Assembly: GCA_015661465.1 (NCBI GenBank)
Contig: DQVZ01000203.1
Coordinates: 1 to 9,031, forward strand
Reading direction: 5' to 3'
Origin: Aquifex aeolicus
Lineage (GTDB): Bacteria; Aquificota; Aquificia; Aquificales; Aquificaceae
Length of the DNA: 9,031 bases
Position numbers and translations under genes: made by a program. The notes below the pieces were generated by a model, which made no database searches, was not told where the DNA came from, and saw nothing but the letters and a program-made list of their open reading frames with translations. This document shows, piece after piece, positions 1 through 7,375 of this stretch. How positions within the stretch are numbered: the first letter of the stretch is position 1; every line of letters begins with the position of its first letter.

Positions 1-447
1 CCCTATATACCTACTTTTCTTGCCTTCAGAGAATTACCTCTGCTCTTAAAGCTTTACGAAACAGCAAAGGTAAAACCTGATGTATACTTTATCGACGGTC
101 AAGGACTTGCTCATCCTAGAGGATGTGGTATAGCCTCCCATTTTGGAGTGGAAACGGGAGAAGTTAGTGTAGGGGTTGCAAAGAACAGACTTTTCGGTTA
201 TGGGAAGGAACCATCATCCGAGAGAGGAAGCTATACATACCTGAGGTATAAAGGAAAAATTGTTGGTGCAATTGTAAGAACAAAGGAAAAGGCCGCACCT
301 GTATACGTTTCCGTTGGACACAGAATTAGTTTAAAAACAGCTATAGAGTTGGTCTTGAAAACTTCTAAGTACAGGGTTCCTGAGCCTACACGTCTTGCCC
401 ATAATTTTCTTCAATTAGTAAGAAGAGAAAAACTAAAATCTCTTTAA
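1..447 (+). CDS. nfi: Endonuclease V (deoxyinosine 3' endonuclease), 5'-truncated by window edge
   Basis: The frame is open from base 1 to the TAA at 445-447 and gives 148 residues, the C-terminal part of endonuclease V. The family is usually about 220-225 residues, so roughly the first 75 lie outside the window. The enzyme nicks DNA near deoxyinosine formed by adenine deamination, a lesion that forms faster at high temperature. Visible motifs are [11 protein letters not shown] (visible residues 1-11), DGQGLAHPR (32-40), GVAKNR (58-63) and VGHRISL (105-111). Tyr2, Glu11, Asp32, His38 and Lys61 are spaced exactly as Y80, E89, D110, H116 and K139 of the Thermotoga enzyme as I recall it. The first catalytic Asp (D43 there) would be upstream. 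An ATG at 148-150 lies inside the conserved fold, after most catalytic residues, so it is not the real start. The 3' end overlaps the convergent M20 gene by 15 bp. Confidence 0.93.
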   Translation, partial: PYIPTFLAFRELPLLLKLYETAKVKPDVYFIDGQGLAHPRGCGIASHFGVETGEVSVGVAKNRLFGYGKEPSSERGSYTYLRYKGKIVGAIVRTKEKAAPVYVSVGHRISLKTAIELVLKTSKYRVPEPTRLAHNFLQLVRREKLKSL

Positions 448-1527
448 CTCTTTAAAGAGTTCGTAGAAAAATTTAGTAAACTTTTCCAGTTCTTCTACGG
501 AGATACTTTCTCTATTAGTATGACTATCCAGAAGGCTACCGTACCCAAAAACTACACAGTGATATCCTATCTTGGTGTAATTACTCGCATCTGTCCATGA
601 GGGCATTATTCCTTCCTTTGCTTCACCGCCTGCCCTTTCAAGGGCTTTTTTTAAAAGTGGCAGCAATCCATCGGTTTTGAATATCTGAAATTCTTCGGCA
701 TCTTCAATATTTATCTCAACCGTGCAACAAGTATTGACGGATTTAACGATGTTTTCCAATTTTTCTACAAGTTCTTTTACTTTTTCTCCTTCAAAAACCT
801 TAAATTCAAGCAATGCCTCACATTTTTTCGGAACGGCGTACACTCTTGAACCGCTTTTTACCATTATTACGTTCACTTCTCTTCTTAGATTTTCTTCAAT
901 AGCTTTCAAAACCTTTATGAAAACTTTAACCGGATTTTCAACCTTTTCAAATTCAGCGCCGTGGGCGGATTTACAGGTTACCTTTATAGAAAACTCGATA
1001 GCTCCGTATTGCTTTGTACACAAAAGTCCATATGTAGGTTCAAGAACTAAGCACTTTTTCTTACCTTCCAGAAACTGAGGTAATCTTTCGGAACCCAGGG
1101 CACTGTTTTGTTCTTCATCTACGACAAATGCGAGAGATACAGGTAAATCTTCTTCTGGGAAATCAGTCTTAAACCACTCTATTGCAGTAATCAAACTTGC
1201 AATAGCTCCTTTCACATCGCTTGCACCCCTTCCGTAAATCTTTCCGTTTTTCTCTTGGGCTTCAAAAGCTTTTTTAAAATCCATTGGAGGGACTGTATCT
1301 ACGTGAACCGATATTAAAAACTCGGAACCATTGTCGTAAACCAGATTGTATCTATCTTTTTCAATTTCTTGCCTTTTTAAATTAAGACCAAACTTTACTA
1401 ATTTCTTTTCTATGTATTCAAGTACTTCTTTTTCTTTCCCTGAAACACTCGGTATTGCTATGAGTTCCTTTAGAATTTCCTTTGCCGTATCTGCAGGCAC
1501 CATAGAATAAAAAGATAAATAGAACAC
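433..1527 (-). CDS. M20-family metallo-deacetylase/peptidase (ArgE/DapE/LysK-like)
   Basis: This is a zinc-dependent M20 amidohydrolase of 364 residues, a normal length for the family, and probably cytoplasmic. The metal site is complete: H75-x-D77 in SVHVDTVP, D104 in GRGASDVKG, the general base and ligand pair E138-E139 in VDEEQ, E163 in LEPT, and H335 in DSHTNRE. The SAHG motif near residues 187-190 opens the lid/dimerisation domain (about 175-285). The N-terminal motif [11 protein letters not shown] (22-32) is typical of ArgE, DapE and LysK. Candidate roles are N-acetyl-ornithine or N-acetyl-lysine deacetylation, succinyl-diaminopimelate desuccinylation, or dipeptide hydrolysis; the sequence alone does not choose between them. 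The first usable start is GTG at 1525-1527, with only an AGGTG 14 nt upstream. An ATG at 1501-1503 (residue 9) has no Shine-Dalgarno but gives a typical N-terminus, so the start is uncertain. The gene is divergent from dnaG and its stop overlaps nfi. Confidence 0.88.
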   Translation of the reverse strand: MFYLSFYSMVPADTAKEILKELIAIPSVSGKEKEVLEYIEKKLVKFGLNLKRQEIEKDRYNLVYDNGSEFLISVHVDTVPPMDFKKAFEAQEKNGKIYGRGASDVKGAIASLITAIEWFKTDFPEEDLPVSLAFVVDEEQNSALGSERLPQFLEGKKKCLVLEPTYGLLCTKQYGAIEFSIKVTCKSAHGAEFEKVENPVKVFIKVLKAIEENLRREVNVIMVKSGSRVYAVPKKCEALLEFKVFEGEKVKELVEKLENIVKSVNTCCTVEINIEDAEEFQIFKTDGLLPLLKKALERAGGEAKEGIMPSWTDASNYTKIGYHCVVFGYGSLLDSHTNRESISVEELEKFTKFFYELFKELKRF

Positions 1528-1610
1528 AAAACTTTCACAAACACCTGAGCCGCTTACTAATACCAGATTTTATCTTTTTGGAGCAAAAGGAATTAAAAAC
1601 TTTTTACACC

Positions 1611-1638
1611 TTGACATAGGTCAGTGAGATAATAAATT
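1611..1638 (+). promoter_or_regulatory. Putative sigma-70 promoter of dnaG
   Basis: A perfect -35 hexamer TTGACA (1611-1616) is followed after 16 nt by TAAATT (1633-1638), a 4/6 match to the -10 consensus that keeps its first two bases and last base. An A/T-rich tract just upstream (about 1589-1606) could act as an UP element. The predicted transcription start, about 7 nt past the -10 box, falls at 1645-1646, on the GTG that precedes the dnaG ATG. The -10 choice is tentative, because other A/T hexamers (GATAAT at 1628, TAATAA at 1630) lie nearby with poorer spacing. Confidence 0.55.
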
Positions 1639-1648
1639 CTTTTGAGTG

Positions 1649-3145
1649 ATGTCGTCAGACATAGAAGACCTTCGGCGGGAAATAGATATAGTTGATGTAA
1701 TATCCGAATACCTTAATCTGGAAAGGGTAGGGTCTAACTATAGAACTAATTGTCCATTCCATCCCGATAGAACTCCTTCCTTTTACGTGTCTCCCAGTAA
1801 GCAGATTTTCAAATGTTTTGGGTGTGGAGTGGGAGGAGATGCTATAAAGTTTGTATCTCTATACGAGAATATCTCTTACTTTGAAGCAGCACTTGAAATT
1901 GCAAAGAAGTACGGAAAGACCCTCGATTTAAAGAAAACCTCTAAAAATGAAAGGATTTTTATAGCCATCGATAAAGCTTCTGACTTTTACAGGGAAAGCT
2001 TACTAAGGAACGAGAAAGTTGCAGAGTATCTGAAGGATAGAGGAATAGACGGTAAAACTGTAAAAAAGTTCGGATTGGGTTTTGCTCCTTCCAGTGAAGA
2101 GCTTGTAAAGTTCCTTCAAAAGGATGGATTTCTCGAGGACTATCTTAAGACTAAGAACTTAATAAAGTTGGGTGAAAAAGCCTACAGGGATTTATTTTCT
2201 CGGAGAATCGTAATTCCTATAAGAGACCCAAAGGGAAGGGTTATAGGTTTCGGTGGAAGGAGACTTAAAGATGATAACACACCAAAGTACGTAAACTCTC
2301 CGGATAGTGAAGTGTTTAAGAAAGGGAAAAATTTATTCGCCATCTATGAATCTAAGGATTACATAAGGGAAGATGGATACGCAATTCTCGTTGAGGGATA
2401 TTTTGATGTCCTAAAACTTTTCTCAGAGGGTATAAGAAACGTAGTGGCTCCTCTTGGGACTGCGCTTACTTACGAACAGGCTGAGCTCCTTTCCAAGTAT
2501 ACAAAAAAGGTTTACATCCTCTACGATGGAGACGATGCAGGAAGAAAAGCAATGAAAAGTACCATACCGCATCTTTTGAAGGCAGGGCTTGAAGTTTATC
2601 CTGTTTATCTTCCCGAAGGATACGACCCTGATGAATTCGTTAGGGAATTCGGTAAGGAATCTCTTAAAGAGTTAATAAATAGTTCTCCAGAATTGTTTGA
2701 ATACCTTATTAACACAGCCCGTGAAAATATAAAGGAAAAGACTAAGGAATTTAAGTTCTATTTAAGTTTTGTTCCAGATGAAGTTAAGAGTTTAGCACTT
2801 TTAGAGGAATTCGCAATAAAAAATAAAGTTCCTCGTGATGTTTTAAAAAATTACAATAAAAGCAAAAATTTAGATAGAACTGATAAAACAAAAACCAACA
2901 ATCTCCGCTTTAAGGAAAAATTACTTGTAAAAGGGTTATTATTGTTCCATCCTAAAATAGATGTTAACAAACTAAAATTAAGAAAAGAGGTAAAAGATTT
3001 ATGTATCAATGCTATTGAAGGTCGTGAAGACGAGATACCTAAAGAAATTTTAGAATATAAGTGCTCTAACATAGAAAGTATATTCCCAAAAATACTTAAC
3101 GAATTTTTAAATAATTCTGAAGACTCTAAAAGAAAAAATGTTTAA
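1649..3145 (+). CDS. dnaG: DNA primase DnaG
   Basis: DNA primase makes the RNA primers for leading- and lagging-strand synthesis and works with the replicative helicase DnaB. From the ATG at 1649 the protein has 498 residues, the length I recall for the Aquifex primase; a GTG directly before it at 1646 would add one residue. The N-terminal zinc-binding domain carries C35-x2-H38 and C56-x2-C59. The RNA polymerase core spans about 105-365 and includes the basic FGGRR motif (201-205). Its TOPRIM domain has E249 in VEGYFDV, D293 and D295 in YDGDDAGR, and the later YDPDEFV (325-331). After a Lys/Asn-rich linker (about 392-420) comes a short C-terminal helicase-interaction region. The total is shorter than the 581 residues of E. 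coli DnaG. The last 400 bp are visibly more A/T-rich than the core. No Shine-Dalgarno precedes the start. rpoD follows 34 nt after the stop, the dnaG-rpoD order of the classical macromolecular synthesis operon. Confidence 0.96.
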   Translation: MSSDIEDLRREIDIVDVISEYLNLERVGSNYRTNCPFHPDRTPSFYVSPSKQIFKCFGCGVGGDAIKFVSLYENISYFEAALEIAKKYGKTLDLKKTSKNERIFIAIDKASDFYRESLLRNEKVAEYLKDRGIDGKTVKKFGLGFAPSSEELVKFLQKDGFLEDYLKTKNLIKLGEKAYRDLFSRRIVIPIRDPKGRVIGFGGRRLKDDNTPKYVNSPDSEVFKKGKNLFAIYESKDYIREDGYAILVEGYFDVLKLFSEGIRNVVAPLGTALTYEQAELLSKYTKKVYILYDGDDAGRKAMKSTIPHLLKAGLEVYPVYLPEGYDPDEFVREFGKESLKELINSSPELFEYLINTARENIKEKTKEFKFYLSFVPDEVKSLALLEEFAIKNKVPRDVLKNYNKSKNLDRTDKTKTNNLRFKEKLLVKGLLLFHPKIDVNKLKLRKEVKDLCINAIEGREDEIPKEILEYKCSNIESIFPKILNEFLNNSEDSKRKNV

Positions 3146-3166
3146 TTTTAAATAAATTTTTAGAGT
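3123..3166 (+). repeat. Inverted repeat spanning the dnaG stop and dnaG-rpoD junction
   Basis: ACTCTAAAA (3123-3131) is the exact reverse complement of TTTTAGAGT (3158-3166). The arms are 9 bp with a 26-nt loop that contains the dnaG stop codon (3143-3145). The downstream arm ends directly at the rpoD Shine-Dalgarno. It could form an RNA hairpin opened by ribosomes finishing dnaG, or be a DNA operator. The stem is A/T-rich and would be weak at high temperature, and there is no U-tract after it, so it is not a normal intrinsic terminator. Confidence 0.45.
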
Positions 3167-3174
3167 TAGGAGGT
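3167..3174 (+). promoter_or_regulatory. Strong Shine-Dalgarno of rpoD
   Basis: TAGGAGGT matches the anti-Shine-Dalgarno of 16S rRNA almost fully. GGAGG ends 6 nt before the ATG at 3180, which fixes the rpoD start. Its strength contrasts with the missing Shine-Dalgarno sequences of dnaG and the HU gene. Confidence 0.85.
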
Positions 3175-3179
3175 AAGGA

Positions 3180-4898
3180 ATGCTGGAAAGGGAAAGCGTC
3201 AAACAGCTAATTGAAATTGGAAAAGAAAAGGGATACCTTACCTATGACGAGATTAATGAAGTTTTGGAAGAGGATTTTGTATCTTCTGACATCTTTGAAG
3301 AACTTATGGATTTATTCCAAAGGATGAATATTCAAGTAGTTGAAAATGAGGAAGACTTAGAAGAGACAGAAACAACAGAGGAAGGAGAAGTTGTCGTTTC
3401 CGGTTCCTTTACAGCGGTAGGAAGAGACGGTGACCCTGTAAAGCTTTACTTACGTGAAATGGGGAAAATCCCCCTTCTTAAAAGAGAAGAGGAAATATAT
3501 TATGCCCGCCAAATAGAAATAGGCAGGAAGATAATGAGAAGAGGTTTAATGAGGACTTCCTTCCTAGTAGAGAAAATACTTGATGACTGGGGGAGACTAT
3601 GTAACGGAAAGGTAAAGATCCACGAAGTTATGGATTTAGTTGAGTATGAAAATGATGAAGATTTTGAAGATCGTTTTGAGGAATTTACCAGACATTTTAT
3701 AGAAAAAGGTTATGAGCTTTCAAAGGCATATAGGGAACTGTTGAATGTAAGAAAAGAGTATCTTGCAAATCCTGACCCTGAAAATAGAAAAAGATACTTA
3801 TACGCTCACGCGAGAATGAACAAAATCATCAAGGAAATGAAAATTAAATACGCTAAATTTGAAAGAGTAACGGAGGAAATAATAAAGCTATTCAAAGAAT
3901 ACTCCAGAAAGAAAAAAGATTTAAATGCACGTGTAAGGAAACTAAAAACCTTACACAAAGATATTGATTACTTTGCGTCCAATTACCTCAATGATAAAAA
4001 AATCCAAAAGACAATACAAGCGAAGGGAATACCCTTTGAAAAGGTAGCTACACTTGTGAATGAGTACATATCCCTGAGGAAGGAAGTGGAAAGACTTCAG
4101 AATCTTATTGGTATTTTTCCCGAGGAAGAGATACCAAAAGTTATGAAAATTATCGAACAAGGTAGGAAAAAGGTAGTTCAAGCTAAACAAATAATGATAC
4201 AGTCAAATCTAAGATTAGTTGTATCCATAGCGAAAAAATACGTAAACAGGGGACTTCATTTCCTTGACTTAATACAGGAAGGAAATATAGGGCTTATGAA
4301 AGCCGTTGATAAGTACGATTACAGAAAGGGTTATAAATTCTCCACTTATGCTACCTGGTGGATTAGACAGGCTATAACCAGAGCTATAGCAGACCAAGCA
4401 AGAACCATAAGAATACCGGTTCATATGATAGAAACCATTAACAAGATAATTAAAGCCTCCAAGAAACTTTTCCAAGAAAATGGAAGAGAACCTACACCTG
4501 AAGAAATTGCAGAGTATTTAGACATTCCGGTGGAAAAAGTGAGGAAGGTTATGAAATTCTCCCAAGAGCCTATATCTCTTGAAACGCCAATAGGGGACGA
4601 TGAGGATACATTTCTAAAAGACTTTATAGAAGATAAGTCTATCCCTAATCCTGAGGAACAAGTAACGAGAAAATTATTGAGGGAACAACTTGAAAAGGTT
4701 CTCCAAACCCTTTCTGAAAAAGAAAGGGAAATACTTATGTACAGATACGGTCTTGTCGATGGAACGGAGTATACTCTTGAGCAAGTAGGAAAGATGTTTA
4801 ATGTAACCAGAGAAAGAATAAGACAAATAGAAAATAAAGCTCTCAGAAAGCTAAGGCATCCCTCAAGGGCGAAGTACCTAAGAGACTTTGAGTTCTGA
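3180..4898 (+). CDS. rpoD: RNA polymerase primary sigma factor (sigma-70/RpoD)
   Basis: This is the housekeeping sigma factor, 572 residues. Region 1.1-like sequence covers about 1-55 and is followed by a very acidic linker (55-70). Region 1.2 is at about 84-115 ([17 protein letters not shown]). A long non-conserved region of mostly helical, charged sequence runs from about 118 to 325. Region 2 is at about 330-410, with the -10-recognising and melting segment [20 protein letters not shown] (387-406). Region 3 is at about 411-490. Region 4 is at about 495-572, with the -35-recognising helix-turn-helix [20 protein letters not shown] (532-551). The full domain set marks it as a primary, not alternative, sigma factor. 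The long non-conserved region resembles proteobacterial RpoD more than the short sigma-A of Gram-positives. The gene lies 34 nt after dnaG and its 3' end overlaps the trmD start by 11 nt. Confidence 0.97.
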   Translation: MLERESVKQLIEIGKEKGYLTYDEINEVLEEDFVSSDIFEELMDLFQRMNIQVVENEEDLEETETTEEGEVVVSGSFTAVGRDGDPVKLYLREMGKIPLLKREEEIYYARQIEIGRKIMRRGLMRTSFLVEKILDDWGRLCNGKVKIHEVMDLVEYENDEDFEDRFEEFTRHFIEKGYELSKAYRELLNVRKEYLANPDPENRKRYLYAHARMNKIIKEMKIKYAKFERVTEEIIKLFKEYSRKKKDLNARVRKLKTLHKDIDYFASNYLNDKKIQKTIQAKGIPFEKVATLVNEYISLRKEVERLQNLIGIFPEEEIPKVMKIIEQGRKKVVQAKQIMIQSNLRLVVSIAKKYVNRGLHFLDLIQEGNIGLMKAVDKYDYRKGYKFSTYATWWIRQAITRAIADQARTIRIPVHMIETINKIIKASKKLFQENGREPTPEEIAEYLDIPVEKVRKVMKFSQEPISLETPIGDDEDTFLKDFIEDKSIPNPEEQVTRKLLREQLEKVLQTLSEKEREILMYRYGLVDGTEYTLEQVGKMFNVTRERIRQIENKALRKLRHPSRAKYLRDFEF

Positions 4899-5661
4899 GC
4901 CCCTGCGTTTTTTTGTTCTCACTATATTTCCCAAAATAATAACCTGTTATATCGAATACGGAATAGTAAAACAAGCTATCAAAAAAGGAAAGGTAGAGGT
5001 TTACCCTATAGATTTGAGAAGCTTTGCTCCCAAAGGGCAAGTTGACGACGTACCGTACGGCGGTCTTCCCGGTATGGTCCTAAAACCCGAACCTGTTTTT
5101 TATGCCTATCAGAGTGTTGTAGAAAAATACGGTAAACCTTATGTTCTTATAACGGAGCCATGGGGCAAGAAAATAGACCAGAAGTTTTTAGAGAAGCTTT
5201 CTGAAAAAGAAAACATTATGGTTATATGTGGGAGATACGAGGGAATAGATGAACGTGTAAAAAGCATAGTGGATGAAGAAATTTCTTTAGGGGATTTCAT
5301 TTTATCAGGTGGAGAGATAGCAGCTTTAACGTTAATAGACGGAGTAAGCAGATTAATTCCCGGAGTTTTAAGTGAACCTCAAAGTTTGGAAGAGGATAGT
5401 TTTTCAAACCGTTGGCTCGGATATCCTGTTTATACACGTCCGAGAGAATTTAAAGGGATGAAAGTTCCTGAGGAACTTCTTTCAGGTCATCACAAACTTA
5501 TAGAACTTTGGAAACTATGGCACAGAATAGAAAATACCGTAAAAAAGAGACCCGATAGAATTCCAAAGGACTTGACAGAACTTGAAAAAGATATTTTAAA
5601 TAGTATATTATCTGGAAAGTCATTTAGGGAATGGTTAAACGCACGAAAAAAACTTCTTTAG
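4888..5661 (+). CDS. trmD: tRNA (guanine37-N1)-methyltransferase
   Basis: TrmD uses S-adenosylmethionine to methylate G37 next to the anticodon, which prevents +1 frameshifting. The 257-residue product carries the SPOUT-family knot and family motifs: [18 protein letters not shown] (52-69), [12 protein letters not shown] (113-124), [14 protein letters not shown] (134-147) with the following LIPGVL (156-161), and the catalytic-type Asp170 in EEDSF (168-172), equivalent by alignment to D169 of E. coli. The conserved LLSGHHKLI motif (198-206) is present. The start is the TTG at 4888, inside rpoD. Family homology begins at the LRFFV segment (residue 6, CTG at 4903), so the exact non-ATG start is uncertain; only a weak GAG lies before the TTG. 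The 11-nt overlap with rpoD implies translational coupling. trmD here is not next to rpsP, rimM or rplS, its usual partners. Confidence 0.96.
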   Translation: MSSEPLRFFVLTIFPKIITCYIEYGIVKQAIKKGKVEVYPIDLRSFAPKGQVDDVPYGGLPGMVLKPEPVFYAYQSVVEKYGKPYVLITEPWGKKIDQKFLEKLSEKENIMVICGRYEGIDERVKSIVDEEISLGDFILSGGEIAALTLIDGVSRLIPGVLSEPQSLEEDSFSNRWLGYPVYTRPREFKGMKVPEELLSGHHKLIELWKLWHRIENTVKKRPDRIPKDLTELEKDILNSILSGKSFREWLNARKKLL

Positions 5662-5673
5662 AATCCTTTTTGT

Positions 5674-5702
5674 TTGAATATCTAAGGAAGATTAGTTATA
5701 AT
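5674..5702 (+). promoter_or_regulatory. Putative sigma-70 promoter of rpsA
   Basis: TTGAAT (5674-5679) is separated by exactly 17 nt from a perfect TATAAT (5697-5702), in the 63-nt gap between trmD and rpsA. Transcription would start near 5709-5710, only a few nt before the Shine-Dalgarno at 5714, giving a very short leader. This would allow S1 to be made independently of the upstream rpoD-trmD transcript. Confidence 0.7.
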
Positions 5703-5712
5703 AAAAATCTTC
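5687..5712 (+). repeat. Perfect inverted repeat around the rpsA -10 box
   Basis: GAAGATT (5687-5693) and AATCTTC (5706-5712) are exact reverse complements separated by 12 nt that contain the TATAAT box. One arm lies in the promoter spacer and the other at the predicted transcription start, a placement typical of a repressor operator. A chance occurrence in A/T-rich DNA is possible. Confidence 0.4.
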
Positions 5713-5713
5713 T

Positions 5714-5718
5714 GGAGG
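5714..5718 (+). promoter_or_regulatory. Shine-Dalgarno of rpsA
   Basis: GGAGG lies 6 nt before the ATG at 5725, the normal spacing, and fixes the start. This differs from E. coli rpsA, which lacks a good Shine-Dalgarno. Confidence 0.8.
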
Positions 5719-5724
5719 AAGTTA

Positions 5725-7341
5725 ATGAACGAATTTGAGAAGCTCCTTGAAGAGTCTATAACCTTTCCGGAAGAATTCCGAAAGGGGCAGATAGTAAAAG
5801 GTAAAGTTGTAAAAGTTTCCGGAGATACGGTATTTGTTGACATAGGTTATAAAACTGAAGCGGTAATTTCTAAGGAAGAGATTCCCGAAATCAAAGAAGG
5901 GGATGAGGTAGAGGCGGTTATAATAAGGTTTTCCCCGAGAATACCAAACCCTGTACTTTCAAGGAAACCCCTGGAGGAACAAAAGGAGCTTGAAAACCTA
6001 AGAAAAGCCTTCCTGGAAAAGAATGACGTAGTAGGAAAGATAGAAAGGAAAGCCCGCGGAGGCTTTATAGTAGATTTCGAAGGCATAAAGGCACTTCTTC
6101 CTCTTTCCGAAACTGGTAGAAAAATCAAGGAAGGTCAAGTTCTTAGTTTCAAAATTTTAGACTTCAGATTAGATGGAAGAAGACCCAGGATTATCGTATC
6201 CCATAAGGCTTACTTAGACGAACAAAGGGAAAAGAGAAGACAGGAGCTTCTCAATACTCTTAAACCTAAAGATATTGTTGAAGGAAAGGTTGTAAAGGTT
6301 GACCCAAACAAGGGAGTAACTCTTATAGTAGATGGAGTTCTTAGGGCATTTCTTCCTAAAGAAGAACTCTCTTGGGGAAGGGATAAAAATCCATATAACT
6401 ATACGGATGTAGGAGAAAACTTAAAGGTCAAGGTTAAAAGGATAGACAAGGAGAAAGGTTTTATCATCGTAAGCCTCAGGGAACTGAAAGGTAATCCCTG
6501 GGAGAAGTTTACGAAGGAATACAAACAGGGAGATATACTAGAAGGAAGAGTTATTGTTATTACTCTTAAAGGCGTAATACTTGAGTTAATGGAAGGAGTT
6601 GAAGGATTTGTTCCTGAAGAAGAACTTGCGTGGGAAGGTAAACCGAAGTTTAAGAAAGGTGATACAGTAAAAGTAAAAATCCTAAAGATAGAACCAAAGA
6701 GAAGAAGATTAGTTCTTTCCATAAAACGCGCACAACCAAGACCTTGGGATATATTCCTACAAAAGCATCCCCCAGGTTCTAAAGTTGTTGGTAAAGTTCT
6801 TAAAATTGAAGGCAGCAGGGCTATAGTTGAACTCGAAGATAGTGTAAGAGGAATTATCCATAGAAGCGATTTATCTTGGACAAAACCCAAGAGGGTTGAG
6901 GAGGTTCTCAAGGAGGGAGAGGAAAGAGAGTTTGCTGTTCTCGGACTTGAAGGTAAGTATATTAAACTCGGTATAAAACAACTTACGGAAAATCCTTGGG
7001 AAAAGGTTCAGGAAAAGTACAAAGTTGGAGATGTTGTAAAACTTCCAGTAAAAGAGCTTGCTCCCTTCGGAGCATTTCTCGAACTTCCCGAAGGTGTTGA
7101 AGGGCTATTACCGTTCTCGGAAGTTCCAAAACATATACGTGTAAGAAAAGGCCAAGAGTACGAAGTGAAGATTATAGACCTCAACCCAAAAGAAGGTAAG
7201 GTGACCTTCAGTATAAACGCGTTGATAGAAGAGAAGCCAAAAGTTGAAGAAGAAAAAGAAGAAGCTGTCGTTGTATCCTCCTCTTCTACAGGTGGATTCA
7301 AATTAGGAGAAATTCTCAAGAAAAAATGGAAAATGCAGTGA
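5725..7341 (+). CDS. rpsA: Ribosomal protein S1, six S1 domains
   Basis: S1 binds mRNA on the 30S subunit and helps unfold and place it for initiation. The 538-residue protein (E. coli S1 has 557) contains six OB-fold S1 domains at about 20-80, 100-163, 181-255, 267-335, 350-420 and 434-499. The first two are more divergent and probably anchor to the ribosome, as in E. coli. The later domains carry the usual signatures GKVVKVDPNKG, GVEGFVPEEEL, VRGIIHRSDLSW and FGAFLELPEGVEGLLPFSEV. Linkers repeat as NPWEKF..EYKQGD (257-270), RPWDIF (339-344) and NPWEKV..KYKVGD (423-436), the typical S1 inter-domain phasing. An acidic stretch (502-513) and a Ser-rich stretch (518-521) lead to a basic C-terminal segment FKLGEILKKKWK (525-536). 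The gene has its own promoter-like site and is followed 34 nt later by an HU/IHF gene, like rpsA-ihfB in enterobacteria. Confidence 0.95.
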   Translation: MNEFEKLLEESITFPEEFRKGQIVKGKVVKVSGDTVFVDIGYKTEAVISKEEIPEIKEGDEVEAVIIRFSPRIPNPVLSRKPLEEQKELENLRKAFLEKNDVVGKIERKARGGFIVDFEGIKALLPLSETGRKIKEGQVLSFKILDFRLDGRRPRIIVSHKAYLDEQREKRRQELLNTLKPKDIVEGKVVKVDPNKGVTLIVDGVLRAFLPKEELSWGRDKNPYNYTDVGENLKVKVKRIDKEKGFIIVSLRELKGNPWEKFTKEYKQGDILEGRVIVITLKGVILELMEGVEGFVPEEELAWEGKPKFKKGDTVKVKILKIEPKRRRLVLSIKRAQPRPWDIFLQKHPPGSKVVGKVLKIEGSRAIVELEDSVRGIIHRSDLSWTKPKRVEEVLKEGEEREFAVLGLEGKYIKLGIKQLTENPWEKVQEKYKVGDVVKLPVKELAPFGAFLELPEGVEGLLPFSEVPKHIRVRKGQEYEVKIIDLNPKEGKVTFSINALIEEKPKVEEEKEEAVVVSSSSTGGFKLGEILKKKWKMQ

Positions 7342-7360
7342 GATATTTCTCCTCCTCACT
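7337..7360 (+). repeat. Short inverted repeat at the rpsA-HU junction
   Basis: AGTGAG (7337-7342) and CTCACT (7355-7360) are exact reverse complements with a 12-nt loop. The first arm overlaps the rpsA stop and the second touches the HU -10 box. It lies in the promoter spacer, so it could be an operator or a weak transcript-end hairpin. The stem is only 6 bp and no U-run follows. Confidence 0.3.
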
Positions 7361-7367
7361 TTATAAT
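7338..7367 (+). promoter_or_regulatory. Putative promoter of the HU/IHF gene, predicting a leaderless mRNA
   Basis: A perfect TATAAT (7362-7367) lies 8 nt before the ATG at 7376, with a partial -35 GTGAGA (7338-7343, 4/6) at 18-nt spacing. A normal start 7-8 nt past the -10 box would be at 7375-7376, on or next to the A of the ATG. No purine-rich Shine-Dalgarno exists upstream; the region is pyrimidine-rich (TCTCCTCCTCAC). Confidence 0.6.
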
Positions 7368-7375
7368 ATTCCTTT

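Noticed and set aside
722..1078. Plus-strand open frame of 118 codons inside the M20 gene
   Set aside because: It is a Ser/Phe/Thr-rich shadow of a well-supported minus-strand gene with all metal ligands. It has no recognisable motif.
1557..1586. Minus-strand promoter for the M20 gene: TTGCTC, 18 nt, TATTAG
   Set aside because: Both hexamers are weak matches in A/T-rich DNA, and the start codon of the gene is itself uncertain. It is plausible but not well supported.
1594..1606. TAAAAA-C-TTTTTA palindrome upstream of dnaG as a protein-binding site
   Set aside because: It is a simple A/T tract better read as an UP element or bent DNA.
1612..1623. TGAC-N4-GTCA palindrome on the dnaG -35 box
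   Set aside because: Arms of only 4 bp are expected by chance, and the left half is explained by the TTGACA hexamer.
5662..5690. Possible terminator after trmD (TCCTT ... AAGGA plus T-run)
   Set aside because: The 5-bp A/T-rich stem has its T-run inside the loop rather than after the stem, so it does not fit an intrinsic terminator.
6399..6911. Minus-strand open frame of 170 codons within rpsA
   Set aside because: It is antisense to S1 domains 3-5, with low-complexity Ser/Leu/Pro composition and no motif or Shine-Dalgarno.
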